Counted from the first letter of the stretch, positions 8,045 through 14,995 are shown. The stretch: DNA of 16,924 bases from an uncultured Nitrososphaera sp. (GCA_946480575.1 CAMLKF010000041.1:1-16924), one strand, 5' to 3'. Program-made: numbers and translations. Notes: a model not told the origin generated them from the letters alone.

Positions 8045-9036
8045 ACGAAATACTTTACGCGCTCTTTCTTGAACTCGCGCAAACTGAATAGTATCTGGTA
8101 GTCCTTAATGCCTATCGTTTCTGACATTTTGGCAGCCATCTTCTCTGCTGCTTGCAGAGTGCGGGCGTGCACCATGCTGAACAGGTTGAAGCGCCAGTCC
8201 TGGTAAATGGGCCTGCGGTAGCAGTGGCTCACCTGCGGAAATGCGGCCAGCTTGAAGCCAACTTCGTCTATCCTGTCTTCAGGCACATTCCACACCACCA
8301 TGCCGTTAGCGACAAAGCCGACGTCGCGGTGGCGCAGTATGGCAGCAAAGCGCCTCATGATGCCGATGCATTCATATTCCTTGGCCTTGGCGAACAGCTC
8401 TGCCGTTGCTATCCCTAAGTTATCGGCAAGCTCTTTAAAGGGCTCCGGTACCACTTGCAGATCTTTTTGGAGCTCGCGGATGAATTCCTTGTCGCGTTCG
8501 GTTATCTGCATCTTTTCGGGATTCAGGTGCCTGACCTCGTCGGTCGGCTTGGGCTTATCGGCATCATCGTTGACCATGTCAAGCTTCACACCTATCTTGT
8601 AGAGCTTGAGCGTCGGAAGAACGCGATACTTTACCACTCCGTCAAGCGCGGCCATCCTATCAAGGTCCTTCTTCATGTCAGAACCAGGCGGCACTGCAAG
8701 CGTGAACCACATGTTGTATTCGTGGTTGCGCTCGTAGTTGTGGCTGACGCCAGGGTGCTCGTTTACCTTCATGGAGACACGCTCAAGCCTGTCAGGCCTG
8801 ACTGCAAATGCGACCAGCGCGCTCTTGTACCCAAGCCGCCTTGTGTCGAAAATTGCGTTAATCTGGCGGATGAGGCCCATCTCCTTCATGGCAGCCACTC
8901 TGCGCATGACCTCCCCTTCAGAAATGCCGTGCCTCCTAGCGATTTCAAGATATGGCCTGTCGGCGAGAGGAAAAACCCACTGGATCTCATTTAACAGCTT
9001 TTTGTCGACGGCATCAAGCTGCTGGTTTGCCTGCAT
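8041..9036 (-). CDS. ahbAB: Fused siroheme decarboxylase AhbA-AhbB (NirDL-like)
   Basis: The 331-aa product is two Lrp/AsnC-like siroheme decarboxylase subunits in one chain. Repeat 1 (about 8-155) has a winged helix (RPYLEIARRHGISEGEV), GLIRQINAIFDTRRLGY and GVSHNYERNHEYNMWF. Repeat 2 (about 179-331) has GIMRRFAAILRHRDVGF and QVSHCYRRPIYQDWRFNLF, hallmark stretches of AhbB/NirL; H99 and H271 are the matching histidines. Separate AhbA and AhbB are each about 150-170 aa, so the length fits a fusion. The enzyme removes the C12 and C18 acetate carboxyl groups of siroheme to give 12,18-didecarboxysiroheme, on the archaeal route to heme b (or on the heme d1 route in denitrifiers; no nir genes are seen here). 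It faces the Cld-family operon. ATG at 9036 follows a TATA box by about 32 nt. Confidence 0.93.
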   Translation of the reverse strand: MQANQQLDAVDKKLLNEIQWVFPLADRPYLEIARRHGISEGEVMRRVAAMKEMGLIRQINAIFDTRRLGYKSALVAFAVRPDRLERVSMKVNEHPGVSHNYERNHEYNMWFTLAVPPGSDMKKDLDRMAALDGVVKYRVLPTLKLYKIGVKLDMVNDDADKPKPTDEVRHLNPEKMQITERDKEFIRELQKDLQVVPEPFKELADNLGIATAELFAKAKEYECIGIMRRFAAILRHRDVGFVANGMVVWNVPEDRIDEVGFKLAAFPQVSHCYRRPIYQDWRFNLFSMVHARTLQAAEKMAAKMSETIGIKDYQILFSLREFKKERVKYFV

Positions 9037-9063
9037 CAGAACGGGACAAAGTTGTCGCTAATC

Positions 9064-9072
9064 TATTAAAAA
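9064..9072 (-). promoter_or_regulatory. TATA box of ahbAB
   Basis: On the minus strand TTTTTAATA is centred about 32 nt upstream of the ahbAB ATG. Transcription would begin a few bases before the start codon. Confidence 0.6.
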
Positions 9073-9105
9073 CCTACCTATCTTTTCTTGCGTGCCCCTG
9101 CGATT

Positions 9106-9130
9106 CATATGCACACGCGCGTGCGTGCGT
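9106..9130. repeat. Alternating purine-pyrimidine tract
   Basis: Twenty-five bases alternate perfectly between purine and pyrimidine, including the 10-bp palindrome CACGCGCGTG at 9114-9123. The tract lies just upstream of the ahbAB promoter. Such tracts can adopt Z-DNA; a regulatory role is speculative. Confidence 0.5.
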
Positions 9131-9263
9131 TTGTGCGTTTCCAGTAGAACAGCAATGCCGATATTACATAGTGGATATAAAAGAATTTTAATCCGCTTCC
9201 AATGCGGCAGAACCCGCCCCGCGCGCGTGAAAACTTTAATCGTCGAATGACCATGATCTATTA

Positions 9264-9392
9264 TTGGCGCTTGGCCTGGACGACTTTGTGTGGCTCGCCT
9301 CAGTAGCGGCGCTCTCCATAGGTACGACCTTTCTGTTGCTGTACCTTTTGGGGTTCAGGCCCGGGTCGCGGTCCAAGGCAACGACGGACTGA
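9264..9392 (+). CDS. Possible 42-aa single-helix membrane miniprotein
   Basis: A TTG at 9264 opens a frame that ends with TGA at 9390-9392. The product starts MALGLDDFVWLASVAALSIG, continues TTFLLLYLLGF, and ends in a short basic tail (RPGSRSKATTD): one membrane helix with a cytoplasmic positive end. An in-frame stop lies at about 9238-9240, so only TTG codons or later are available as starts. A TATA-like ACTTTAAT at about 9233-9240 is centred near 27 nt upstream, which suits a leaderless TTG start. Codon usage resembles the GC-rich genes to the left. No family is recognised; small single-helix subunits of respiratory complexes look like this. It is otherwise alone between ahbAB and a decayed regulator gene. 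Confidence 0.4.
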   Translation: MALGLDDFVWLASVAALSIGTTFLLLYLLGFRPGSRSKATTD

Positions 9393-9544
9393 CCACTCCC
9401 TCCCCTAGAGGTGCTTGCCTGGTTATAAGGCGGGCATTGCTTGGTGCTGTTGCCTGTAGGGCGCCACCGCCAACATTGTCGCTTTCCGTTTGCCCCCCAA
9501 TCGAGCTCTACAGGCGCTCCCCTCACTCTCTTCTTACGTCGCGC

Positions 9545-9784
9545 CTAGGTCTTTATCTTTTTGTACATGTCGAGGAATTCCTTTCCCTTCTCAGCGGTTG
9601 TGTTGTAGGTCTTTCGCTTCTTGTCAAGTTCCAAGAGCTCCCTTTCCAGCATAAGCGAAATGTACCCCGTGCAAGGCCGGTACGACATGCGCGTGGAACA
9701 TTATCTTTGAAATTCGACCCTTCAAGCGCGCCTGCGGCACAGCAGCCGCAATCATGTCTGTCCGTGACTTGTGTTTTTTTGCAT
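9545..9784 (-). pseudogene. Winged-helix DNA-binding protein remnant (HTH_45-like), frameshifted
   Basis: On the minus strand the intact last part (9688-9545) reads MSYRPCTGYISLMLERELLE and then DKKRKTYNTTAEKGKEFLDM to the TAG stop. This is the second helix pair, beta wing and C-terminal helix of the short winged-helix proteins very common in these archaea (about 85-95 aa). The missing N-terminal half is found just upstream in another frame (9778-9693): HKSRTDMIAAAVPQARLKGR followed by ISKIMFHAH. A start ATG at 9782-9784 precedes a run of seven A, again in the first frame. Two shifts, one near the A run and one near 9690, are needed to rebuild a protein of normal length. It is therefore a decayed transcription regulator, or a gene hit by two indel errors. 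No other gene is seen between 9393 and 9544. Confidence 0.7.
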
Positions 9785-9933
9785 GATTACTTTTCTAGTT
9801 GAATGCTTTGTTCAAGATTATTATTGTTAAGATTGAATTATTATATGCTTGCAAAAGTAAGTCCTACTTCTTCGCTTTCCAAAGATGGTGCAGATTTGAT
9901 AAGAAAAAGAGCATGCGTCTACGCGCCGAGCCG
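9785..9933. other. AT-rich spacer
   Basis: This stretch has runs such as ATTATTATTG and no credible gene. It separates the winged-helix remnant from the end of the sugar dehydrogenase-like gene. Both of those genes are on the minus strand, so it may hold the promoter of the remnant. Confidence 0.3.
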
Positions 9934-11490
9934 TTACCGTCCTCCTCCTCCTCCTTCTTCTTCCTCCTCCTCCTCGTACCTAAACATGATCAGCGAGCCA
10001 GGGGTCCACAGTTCGGTGGTCGCGCCACCCTCGATGTTCTGTGCTGGACCAAACGAGTCAGTTATCACATAGATGGTGCGGCCGTCTGGTCCGAACGCAA
10101 GGTCGCGGTAGCGGTTCTCAGAGCGGAAGAGTTCCACTGGGTCCTCCGCAAGTGCAGTGCCATTCTCGTTCAGTATGAGATGGAAGATCCTGCCGGCCTT
10201 CAGAGTCGTCATCAGGAAGGTGCCATTCCAGCCTGGGATCACGTCTGATGTATAGAGGCGCAAGCCTGAAGGTGCTACAGTCGGATTGCAGATGTAGGCT
10301 ATCTCGCCGCAGTCATGGTCTGTAAAGTTGTAGTCGTTTCTGACGGTGTAGAAAGTGGCGATCGGCTCTACAAAGTTCCCAGCCTCAAACTCACTCTCAT
10401 TCATCACTGGTACCTCTGGCGGATACGGCGGAAGGTTGTCATAATCTAATTGCTCGCAGTTCTCCGCAGCAGACCAGTTCACGTATTGGTATGCCTGATC
10501 GTCTCGGAAGCCATTAACGTAGGGCCAGCCATAGTTCCCACCCGCCTGGAGGCGGTTGAATTCGTCGTCAGAATTGGGGCCATGTTCTACTACATAGAGG
10601 TCGCCATTTGGACCCACTTCGATTCCCTGGTGATTACGGTGCCCATATGTGAAGATGTGGCTGCGGACGCCGTTGATCTCGGGGTTATCCTCAGGGATGG
10701 AGCCGTCTGGGTTCATTCTGAGTACCTTACCTTGGTACGTGCCCCAATCTTGAGCTGCGACCTGCTCTGCAGTCGGAAGCTCCTGTGCTTGAATATCAAA
10801 GCAGTACCGCGATAACTGGTTATTGCCCTGATCGCCTATTGTATAATACAACATCCCGTCTGGTCCGAATGTCATGCGACCAGAGTTGTGGTCGATGCTA
10901 GCGTAGAGTCCGCTGATAAGATCAAATGGCTCGCCCATAGTACTGGTTGTTGGGTCATATGTAAAGCGCGTGATTTTGGTGCGCCGGTCAACATCATCGC
11001 CTACTTCTCCGGCGTATGTATAGGCTACGTAGATGTACTGGGTATTGTTAAAATCAGGGTCAAACGCCATGCCCATGAGACCATCCTGACCTTCAGACTG
11101 CCAGACGTTGGGGACTGCCATGCTACTGAGTCTAGACCCGTTGCTTGGGTCAACACGCGTGATGTTCTTTCCCAGGCGCTCTGTGATCCATAGGGCGCCA
11201 TCTGGGCCGTAGAGAATGTTGTGCGGCGCGCTGAAGTTCGTTGCAAGCACACGCACTGAGAAGCCGTCCACCCTTGGCAGCTGTGCCTCCTCGCCATTGC
11301 CTTGTGTACTGCGGTTGGATATGTCTTGATTGTTAGCGGCAGACGAGGATGACGGTGTTGCCTGCTGCGCCAATGCCATTGGTTGTATAAGAATAGAATT
11401 GCTACCAAGTATTGCGGTCATCATTGATAATGCCAGTAATCCAAATGCCATAGCTATTATGCCGCTATTTCGCATTTTGGGCTTGGACAT
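9934..11490 (-). CDS. Secreted PQQ-type sugar (glucose/sorbosone) dehydrogenase-like beta-propeller
   Basis: The 518-aa product begins with a signal peptide (hydrophobic residues about 10-30, ALA-QQ cleavage candidate at 41/42) and a Ser/Asn/Gln-rich linker (about 43-68). A six-bladed beta-propeller of the soluble PQQ glucose/sorbosone dehydrogenase family follows. Family marks are FSAPHNILYGPDGALWITER, LMGMAFDPDF, IDHNSGRMTFGPDGMLYYTI, YGHRNHQGIEVGPNG and VVEHGPNSDDEFNRL, with the blade-repeated GPDG turns. The enzyme would oxidise aldose sugars outside the cell with pyrroloquinoline quinone and pass electrons to membrane carriers. Ammonia oxidisers of this group are not known to make PQQ themselves, so another substrate or cofactor source is possible. 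The C-terminus is an unusual run of seven Glu and five Gly from a triplet repeat. A strong TATA box lies about 35 nt upstream. Met6 is an alternative start. Confidence 0.9.
   Translation of the reverse strand: MSKPKMRNSGIIAMAFGLLALSMMTAILGSNSILIQPMALAQQATPSSSSAANNQDISNRSTQGNGEEAQLPRVDGFSVRVLATNFSAPHNILYGPDGALWITERLGKNITRVDPSNGSRLSSMAVPNVWQSEGQDGLMGMAFDPDFNNTQYIYVAYTYAGEVGDDVDRRTKITRFTYDPTTSTMGEPFDLISGLYASIDHNSGRMTFGPDGMLYYTIGDQGNNQLSRYCFDIQAQELPTAEQVAAQDWGTYQGKVLRMNPDGSIPEDNPEINGVRSHIFTYGHRNHQGIEVGPNGDLYVVEHGPNSDDEFNRLQAGGNYGWPYVNGFRDDQAYQYVNWSAAENCEQLDYDNLPPYPPEVPVMNESEFEAGNFVEPIATFYTVRNDYNFTDHDCGEIAYICNPTVAPSGLRLYTSDVIPGWNGTFLMTTLKAGRIFHLILNENGTALAEDPVELFRSENRYRDLAFGPDGRTIYVITDSFGPAQNIEGGATTELWTPGSLIMFRYEEEEEEEGGGGGR
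9941..9976. repeat. TCC/TTC triplet repeat in a gene end
   Basis: A pure-pyrimidine tract of CCT and TTC units on the plus strand encodes the Glu/Gly C-terminal tail of the sugar dehydrogenase-like protein on the other strand. Because the unit is a triplet, length changes would not break the frame. Confidence 0.75.
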
Positions 11491-11520
11491 TTTTCCGTAG
11501 ACGTAATAATCCCATTTTGA

Positions 11521-11530
11521 TATTTATATA
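11521..11530 (-). promoter_or_regulatory. TATA box of the sugar dehydrogenase-like gene
   Basis: TATATAAATA on the minus strand is centred about 35 nt upstream of the ATG at 11490, implying a leader of only about ten bases. The same AT-rich element could also work in the plus direction, but only a 23-codon frame (ATG at 11546) follows there. The rest of 11531-11775 shows no gene. Confidence 0.7.
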
Positions 11531-11775
11531 CTAAAGAATAGAATTATGAAATCTGCGGACCGCATAATGTCAGATATGTTTCAAAACGAAGAAGAAATAA
11601 CATTCTATATTCAATAGAACAAAATTAGTTTTGAGGCTCGATCACGGTCATCTACAGCATATTGCAGTCTAGCTTTAGCACATACTATCGTTACTATTTT
11701 GATAGCCACGACAAATCAGGCTCCTTACATATACCCCCTTACCCTCATTGGGCCGCCAGAAATTAACTCTTTAAC

Positions 11776-12090
11776 ATGAAGCAAATTTGTTCGAAAGCTT
11801 CCAATCTGTCAATGACTCAAAACATGCTTAATTTTTGCAAGCACTATCTTGGACAAAGCATTAATGTAGATAACAAAACCAGAAGTATTAGGACATTTTC
11901 TCTAATTGAGAATCCATGGTTGACGCGCTATCAGTTTCTGCTGATTTCGTGGTCAAATGCAGCAAAGCTAGCCTCAGACATCGAGCCTGTACCGCAAAAT
12001 GCTATTTATGGAATAGAAGGTTTTGTTCCACGAGATTTTCTTCTGGAGCAAAAAGGCGTGAATGCAAAAACACCATCTACTTTACGGTAA
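11776..12090 (+). CDS. Hypothetical 104-aa frame, doubtful
   Basis: This is an open frame of 104 codons from ATG 11776. The predicted product (begins MKQICSKASNLSMTQNMLNF) has no signal peptide, membrane helix or recognisable motif. It overlaps the end of the convergent uspA gene by 14 nt. A TATA-like ACATATA lies near 11727-11733, about 45 nt upstream, which is further than for other genes here, and there is no Shine-Dalgarno site. It is listed because nothing else explains the stretch from 11531 to 12076. It could equally be non-coding. Confidence is low. Confidence 0.22.
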   Translation: MKQICSKASNLSMTQNMLNFCKHYLGQSINVDNKTRSIRTFSLIENPWLTRYQFLLISWSNAAKLASDIEPVPQNAIYGIEGFVPRDFLLEQKGVNAKTPSTLR

Positions 12091-12535
12091 GTACCGGAAC
12101 TTTTGCGCGATGCACCACGGCGCTAGATACGCTGCCAAGAACAAGCCCCTTGAAGCCACTCAATCCTCTACTGCCCATCACGATAAGGTCGACCTTGTTT
12201 GAGTCTGCAGCCTTGAGAATTTCATCAGCTACAGCGCCGCCCTTGGCAGTTATGGTTTCCACGGCAAGTCCAAATTCCTGTTGGGCAATCAATGAAAATT
12301 TTGATGTCAAGATTTGTGCCGAATCAAATGCTGCCCTTACTGCCTCCTGCATCGGAAAATGGCCCATTCCTCCGCCTGCTGCTGGAGGTGACATGACATG
12401 AACAACAATGACTTTTGAGTCAAATTTTTGAGCAAGCGTCATTGCGTGCCGGAAGGCTTTTTCCGCATGATCAGATCCGTCAATTGCAACTAGTATCTTG
12501 GAAAAGGTAGCAGCTGCTGTATGTGAGGAGTCCAC
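12077..12535 (-). CDS. Universal stress protein (UspA family)
   Basis: The 152-aa product has a single UspA domain of Rossmann-like alpha/beta fold. It starts with the strand FSKILVAIDGSDHAEKAF, then KVIVVHVM, and ends with the nucleotide-binding motif VMGSRGLSGFKGLVLGSVSS (G-x2-G-x9-G-S) and VPVLTVK, so it belongs to the ATP-binding subclass. There is no membrane segment. These proteins help cells survive stress and starvation; the exact partner is unknown. The start is GTG at 12535, the last option before the conserved first strand. A T-rich TTTTTAGAAA at about 12563-12572 on the minus strand, roughly 33 nt upstream, may be its TATA box. Its glycine/proline-rich loop PPAAGGGMG (about 50-58) is a common variable loop in the family. 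Confidence 0.94.
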   Translation of the reverse strand: MDSSHTAAATFSKILVAIDGSDHAEKAFRHAMTLAQKFDSKVIVVHVMSPPAAGGGMGHFPMQEAVRAAFDSAQILTSKFSLIAQQEFGLAVETITAKGGAVADEILKAADSNKVDLIVMGSRGLSGFKGLVLGSVSSAVVHRAKVPVLTVK

Positions 12536-12728
12536 AAGGGGTCAAGAATAATCTTCTATGCCTTTCTAAAAAGATTGCTATCTACAATCGAGAGTTGTTT
12601 ACCATCTGCAAGATCGACCCTCATGTTTTGGTTGGAGGTTTTTATATGTTCTAATAAGGGTGAAAATGCGATCTCGAGCTTTAGAGTTTCTGGTTTTGAG
12701 CCTTTGGCCGTCTTTTGTTGCACCGCTC

Positions 12729-13448
12729 TTAAGCGCCCGGCTTTAGCTTACTTGCCAGCTTCCTCCTTGCATCCAGCACTCTTATTTGTTTCTGCAAAAG
12801 GCGCTTGTAACTGTCCAGCAAAGTGACTTGCTCATCATATCCTTCCTTTCGTATTTCTGCAATCATGTCCTCAAATAGCCCAGTCATGTTCTCGACATCG
12901 CTCCCAAGTGAATGGATATCCTTTGAATCAGCTGTAGTGGCAATATCTACAGTCTGCTCTTTTAGCCGTCTTCCTGTTTTCTTCGCCGAACCTTTTGCCT
13001 CCCTTGCAGCGGTTACAAACATTTTTTTTAGCGACTCGCCTGCTTGTCTTGCTTTAGTTGAAACGGGGGCTTCTTCTGGAGAAATACGCTGTTGTTCTTG
13101 CATTGGAACTGCGGTTGAAGTAGTAGTTGTTATTGTCGTTGGTCTTTCTTTCGATGCTTCTATAGAGGAATCTACTGCAGCAGCAGCAGTCACAGCGGTG
13201 GTCCTTCTCTGGGATTTTTCTACTTTCTGCAGCGGTTGCTGCTGCCCGATTGGCTCCAGCGTTTGCATAGGTATAATTTTCTCTGTCTGTCGTTGCTTTG
13301 GTTCTCCTGCTGAATCTATGCTCAGTGCCTTTGTTCTTCTTCTTCTTTTTTGATAGATCGTGACGTATAATAATCCTCCAATAATAGTAATGGCTGCTAT
13401 AGATGATGCGACTATCAGCGTCCTTGCATTGAATACTTCCTTAGGCAT
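12729..13448 (-). CDS. Hypothetical membrane-anchored protein with a low-complexity middle (239 aa)
   Basis: One membrane helix lies near the N-terminus (about 10-29, TLIVASSIAAITIIGGLLYV), followed at once by a basic patch (YQKRRRRTK), so the rest should be in the cytoplasm. The middle (about 45-130) is disordered, rich in Thr, Ala, Gln and Ser, with TTITTTTST. The C-terminal third is helical: a basic segment AREAKGSAKKTGRRLKEQ, then a coiled-coil-like region with LFEDMIAEIRKEGYDEQV and LLQKQIRVLDARRKLASKL. No enzyme motif is seen and no family is recognised. The role could be scaffold-like or surface-associated. A TTAAATCA near 13478-13485, about 33 nt upstream of the ATG, may be the TATA box. 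Clear hydrophobic/charged patterning makes a true gene likely. Confidence 0.75.
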   Translation of the reverse strand: MPKEVFNARTLIVASSIAAITIIGGLLYVTIYQKRRRRTKALSIDSAGEPKQRQTEKIIPMQTLEPIGQQQPLQKVEKSQRRTTAVTAAAAVDSSIEASKERPTTITTTTSTAVPMQEQQRISPEEAPVSTKARQAGESLKKMFVTAAREAKGSAKKTGRRLKEQTVDIATTADSKDIHSLGSDVENMTGLFEDMIAEIRKEGYDEQVTLLDSYKRLLQKQIRVLDARRKLASKLKPGA

Positions 13449-13524
13449 TGGCTGTCCTATATCTTGGTCGATTTTTGATTTAATGGTTCTATTATGCAGA
13501 GATCTTATATGTAAAAAGAGAAGG

Positions 13525-13545
13525 CGCAGGGAGTAGGATTCGAAC
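13525..13545 (-). other. 3' end of a tRNA without its body: attachment-site candidate
   Basis: On the minus strand the sequence reads as the last base of a T stem, a perfect T loop (TTCGAAT), a T-stem 3' strand CCTAC, an acceptor 3' strand TCCCTGC and a discriminator G. The partner strands (GTAGG for the T stem, GCAGGGA for the acceptor) are absent upstream, so no tRNA can fold here. A bare 3' tRNA end is the usual scar left when an element integrates at the 3' end of a tRNA gene. The remainder of 13449-13908 shows no gene; it holds a TAG repeat and a T8 run at about 13632. Confidence 0.6.
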
Positions 13546-13599
13546 TCGGCTGTATTCTGTGGATTGGTGGTAGCAGCTGGTTCTTTTATCCAAATAGCA

Positions 13600-13615
13600 T
13601 AGTAGTAGTAGTAGT
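13600..13615. repeat. (TAG)n triplet repeat
   Basis: Five TAG units stand in tandem, followed by an imperfect copy, in the non-coding stretch beside the tRNA 3' fragment. Confidence 0.7.
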
Positions 13616-13908
13616 GGTAGCCTAGCAGGTAGCTTTTTTTTACTTTCTTGCAAAGGATCAGAAGTACTTAGACCTTGAAAAAATGGGGTTTGAGTGATTG
13701 TTTGTTGTTAGCTTGTCTTAGTTGGCGCGGCTTGTTTATCAACGATAAAGAATTATAATACCTGTGAAGTAGGCTATCCAAAAAATGGAAGATGTGTATA
13801 TGTATTATTATGCACACGCATCAGTAAGAGAAATCTGATTCTTGTCGCTTCTACACATCAATTGTTACCCAATCCATAACTAGCATTATTACCCTACTTT
13901 TCCCATCT

Positions 13909-14568
13909 ATGAGAAAGGAGGAACAACAAAACCTCGATTTTCTCCTCAATAACACCTACGACATAGATGATGGCAATAGCAGCAATAACGGCGGCGTGCT
14001 TGAACAGCTCAAAAATGTGGCAAAACAAAGAGTAAACAAGATAGACTATCAACAACAGATTGAACGTTGGAACAAGTACCAAGAGCTTCTGGATAAAATA
14101 GACCACAAATGCAAGAAAGCTGTTGGTGTTAAGCTTGCTAGAAATGTAAAACATAACGTAAAGATGCTTGGCGATACTGAAGCAGCGGCGCTCTCCATTA
14201 TTGGTCTTATAGCCTTATTGACAATGTGGGGTGCTAACACAATAGAAGATGGCCTCTATGGCATGATTGGAAGTGCTGTAGCTTTAGGTTTTGTAGGTTG
14301 GCAGACAGCTATCAGGCTACACCATCCCTCAGTAATACATTTCAAATGCCGACCAGTTTTGCACATTGACGAATTCGCTTACATGCGTCAAGCGATAAAT
14401 GGAATACCGCCAGCAGAGCATGATCCGATAGTGAGACTTCCTGTGCTGGAAATGTCCATACCAAGAGCATGGATAGCGCAGCAGGGCATGCTGAAATTCA
14501 TGGAAAGTCTGGCAGATATAGAATTGGATAAAGAGAAGAGTAGAGGTGAGAAAGGAACATCCCAATAG
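13909..14568 (+). CDS. Hypothetical protein with two membrane helices (219 aa)
   Basis: The product has a charged, Asn-rich N-terminal part with coiled-coil character (about 30-70: LEQLKNVAKQRVNKIDYQ and ERWNKYQELLDKID). Two membrane helices follow: about 92-108 (AAALSIIGLIALLTMWG) and about 115-133 (GLYGMIGSAVALGFVGW). The soluble C-terminal domain of about 85 residues contains HPSVIHFKCRPVLHIDEF and ends in a charged tail. I do not recognise a family. The frame of the next gene, which encodes a C2H2 finger, begins inside its last codons with no proper start, so a frameshift could join the finger to this protein. The ATG at 13909 follows a weak AT-rich element (CATTATTACC, about 22 nt upstream). 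A GGAGG just inside the gene is part of Lys-Glu-Glu codons rather than a ribosome site. Confidence 0.72.
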   Translation: MRKEEQQNLDFLLNNTYDIDDGNSSNNGGVLEQLKNVAKQRVNKIDYQQQIERWNKYQELLDKIDHKCKKAVGVKLARNVKHNVKMLGDTEAAALSIIGLIALLTMWGANTIEDGLYGMIGSAVALGFVGWQTAIRLHHPSVIHFKCRPVLHIDEFAYMRQAINGIPPAEHDPIVRLPVLEMSIPRAWIAQQGMLKFMESLADIELDKEKSRGEKGTSQ

Positions 14569-14852
14569 AAAGATGCGACAAATGTGGAAAGTCATTCATG
14601 AATAAATCAGAGGTTGAAAGGCATAAGATGTATGAACATCCAGTGCCAGTATCGCCTTTTGAGGATAAGCTTACTACTACTACTACTGCGACCAAGAATA
14701 GCGATAGTGGTATTAGCCCTGAGAGTTTGCATAAATTGACAACTGATGTGGAAGCAGCTGCGGGTATTGGCAATAATGCAGCAAAAAATGGTTCCACTTC
14801 GTCGCCAATTGTTGGTGGAAGGAGAGTATCGTTCAAACCTTTTAAGCTGTAA
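14565..14852 (+). CDS. C2H2 zinc-finger protein with uncertain start
   Basis: The frame holds a classical finger, CDKCGKSFMNKSEVERHK then MYEH, spacing C-x2-C-x12-H-x4-H, near its N-terminus. A Thr/Ser/Ala-rich, probably disordered tail follows (with a TTTTT run from a TAC/ACT triplet repeat at about 14671-14687), and a basic end GGRRVSFKPFKL. The only ATG (14598) lies inside the finger and would remove both cysteines. Upstream in frame there is no ATG, GTG or TTG before the TGA at 14547-14549, only ATC (14559) or ATA (14565). Either a rare start codon is used or the finger is the C-terminal part of the preceding membrane protein joined by a frameshift near 14550-14566. The coordinates take ATA as a placeholder. 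A single finger probably binds DNA weakly or mediates protein contact. Confidence 0.6.
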   Translation: MERCDKCGKSFMNKSEVERHKMYEHPVPVSPFEDKLTTTTTATKNSDSGISPESLHKLTTDVEAAAGIGNNAAKNGSTSSPIVGGRRVSFKPFKL

Positions 14853-14956
14853 ACAAAAAACATATTTCTGCTAATTGCAATGGTAGTAACAGCGAAGACA
14901 AAGAAGAATAAGAAGTGAAGAAGAAAGGGATTCTCTAAAGTAGATTGCTAGATCTT

Positions 14957-14966
14957 TGATATAATT
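14957..14966 (+). promoter_or_regulatory. TATA box of the 36-aa zinc-finger gene
   Basis: TTGATATAAT at 14957-14966 is centred about 34 nt before the ATG at 14996, so a leader of a few bases is expected. Confidence 0.55.
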
Positions 14967-14995
14967 TGTAGAGCAGATGAAATTGTATAACGGGT

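Noticed and set aside
8455..8994. 179-codon plus-strand frame opposite ahbAB
   Set aside because: Shadow of a strongly recognised minus-strand enzyme.
11546..11617. 23-codon frame after the TATA element at 11521
   Set aside because: Too short, no motif, and the box is better placed for the minus-strand gene.
12823..13353. 176-codon plus-strand frame opposite the 239-aa membrane-anchored gene
   Set aside because: It is the antisense of the low-complexity gene; the minus-strand product has a clear membrane helix, basic patch and coiled coil.
13500..13680. A complete tRNA gene with an unusual intron around the tRNA 3' end
   Set aside because: No GCAGGGA acceptor strand, D arm or anticodon arm can be found upstream on the minus strand, and the T stem does not pair.
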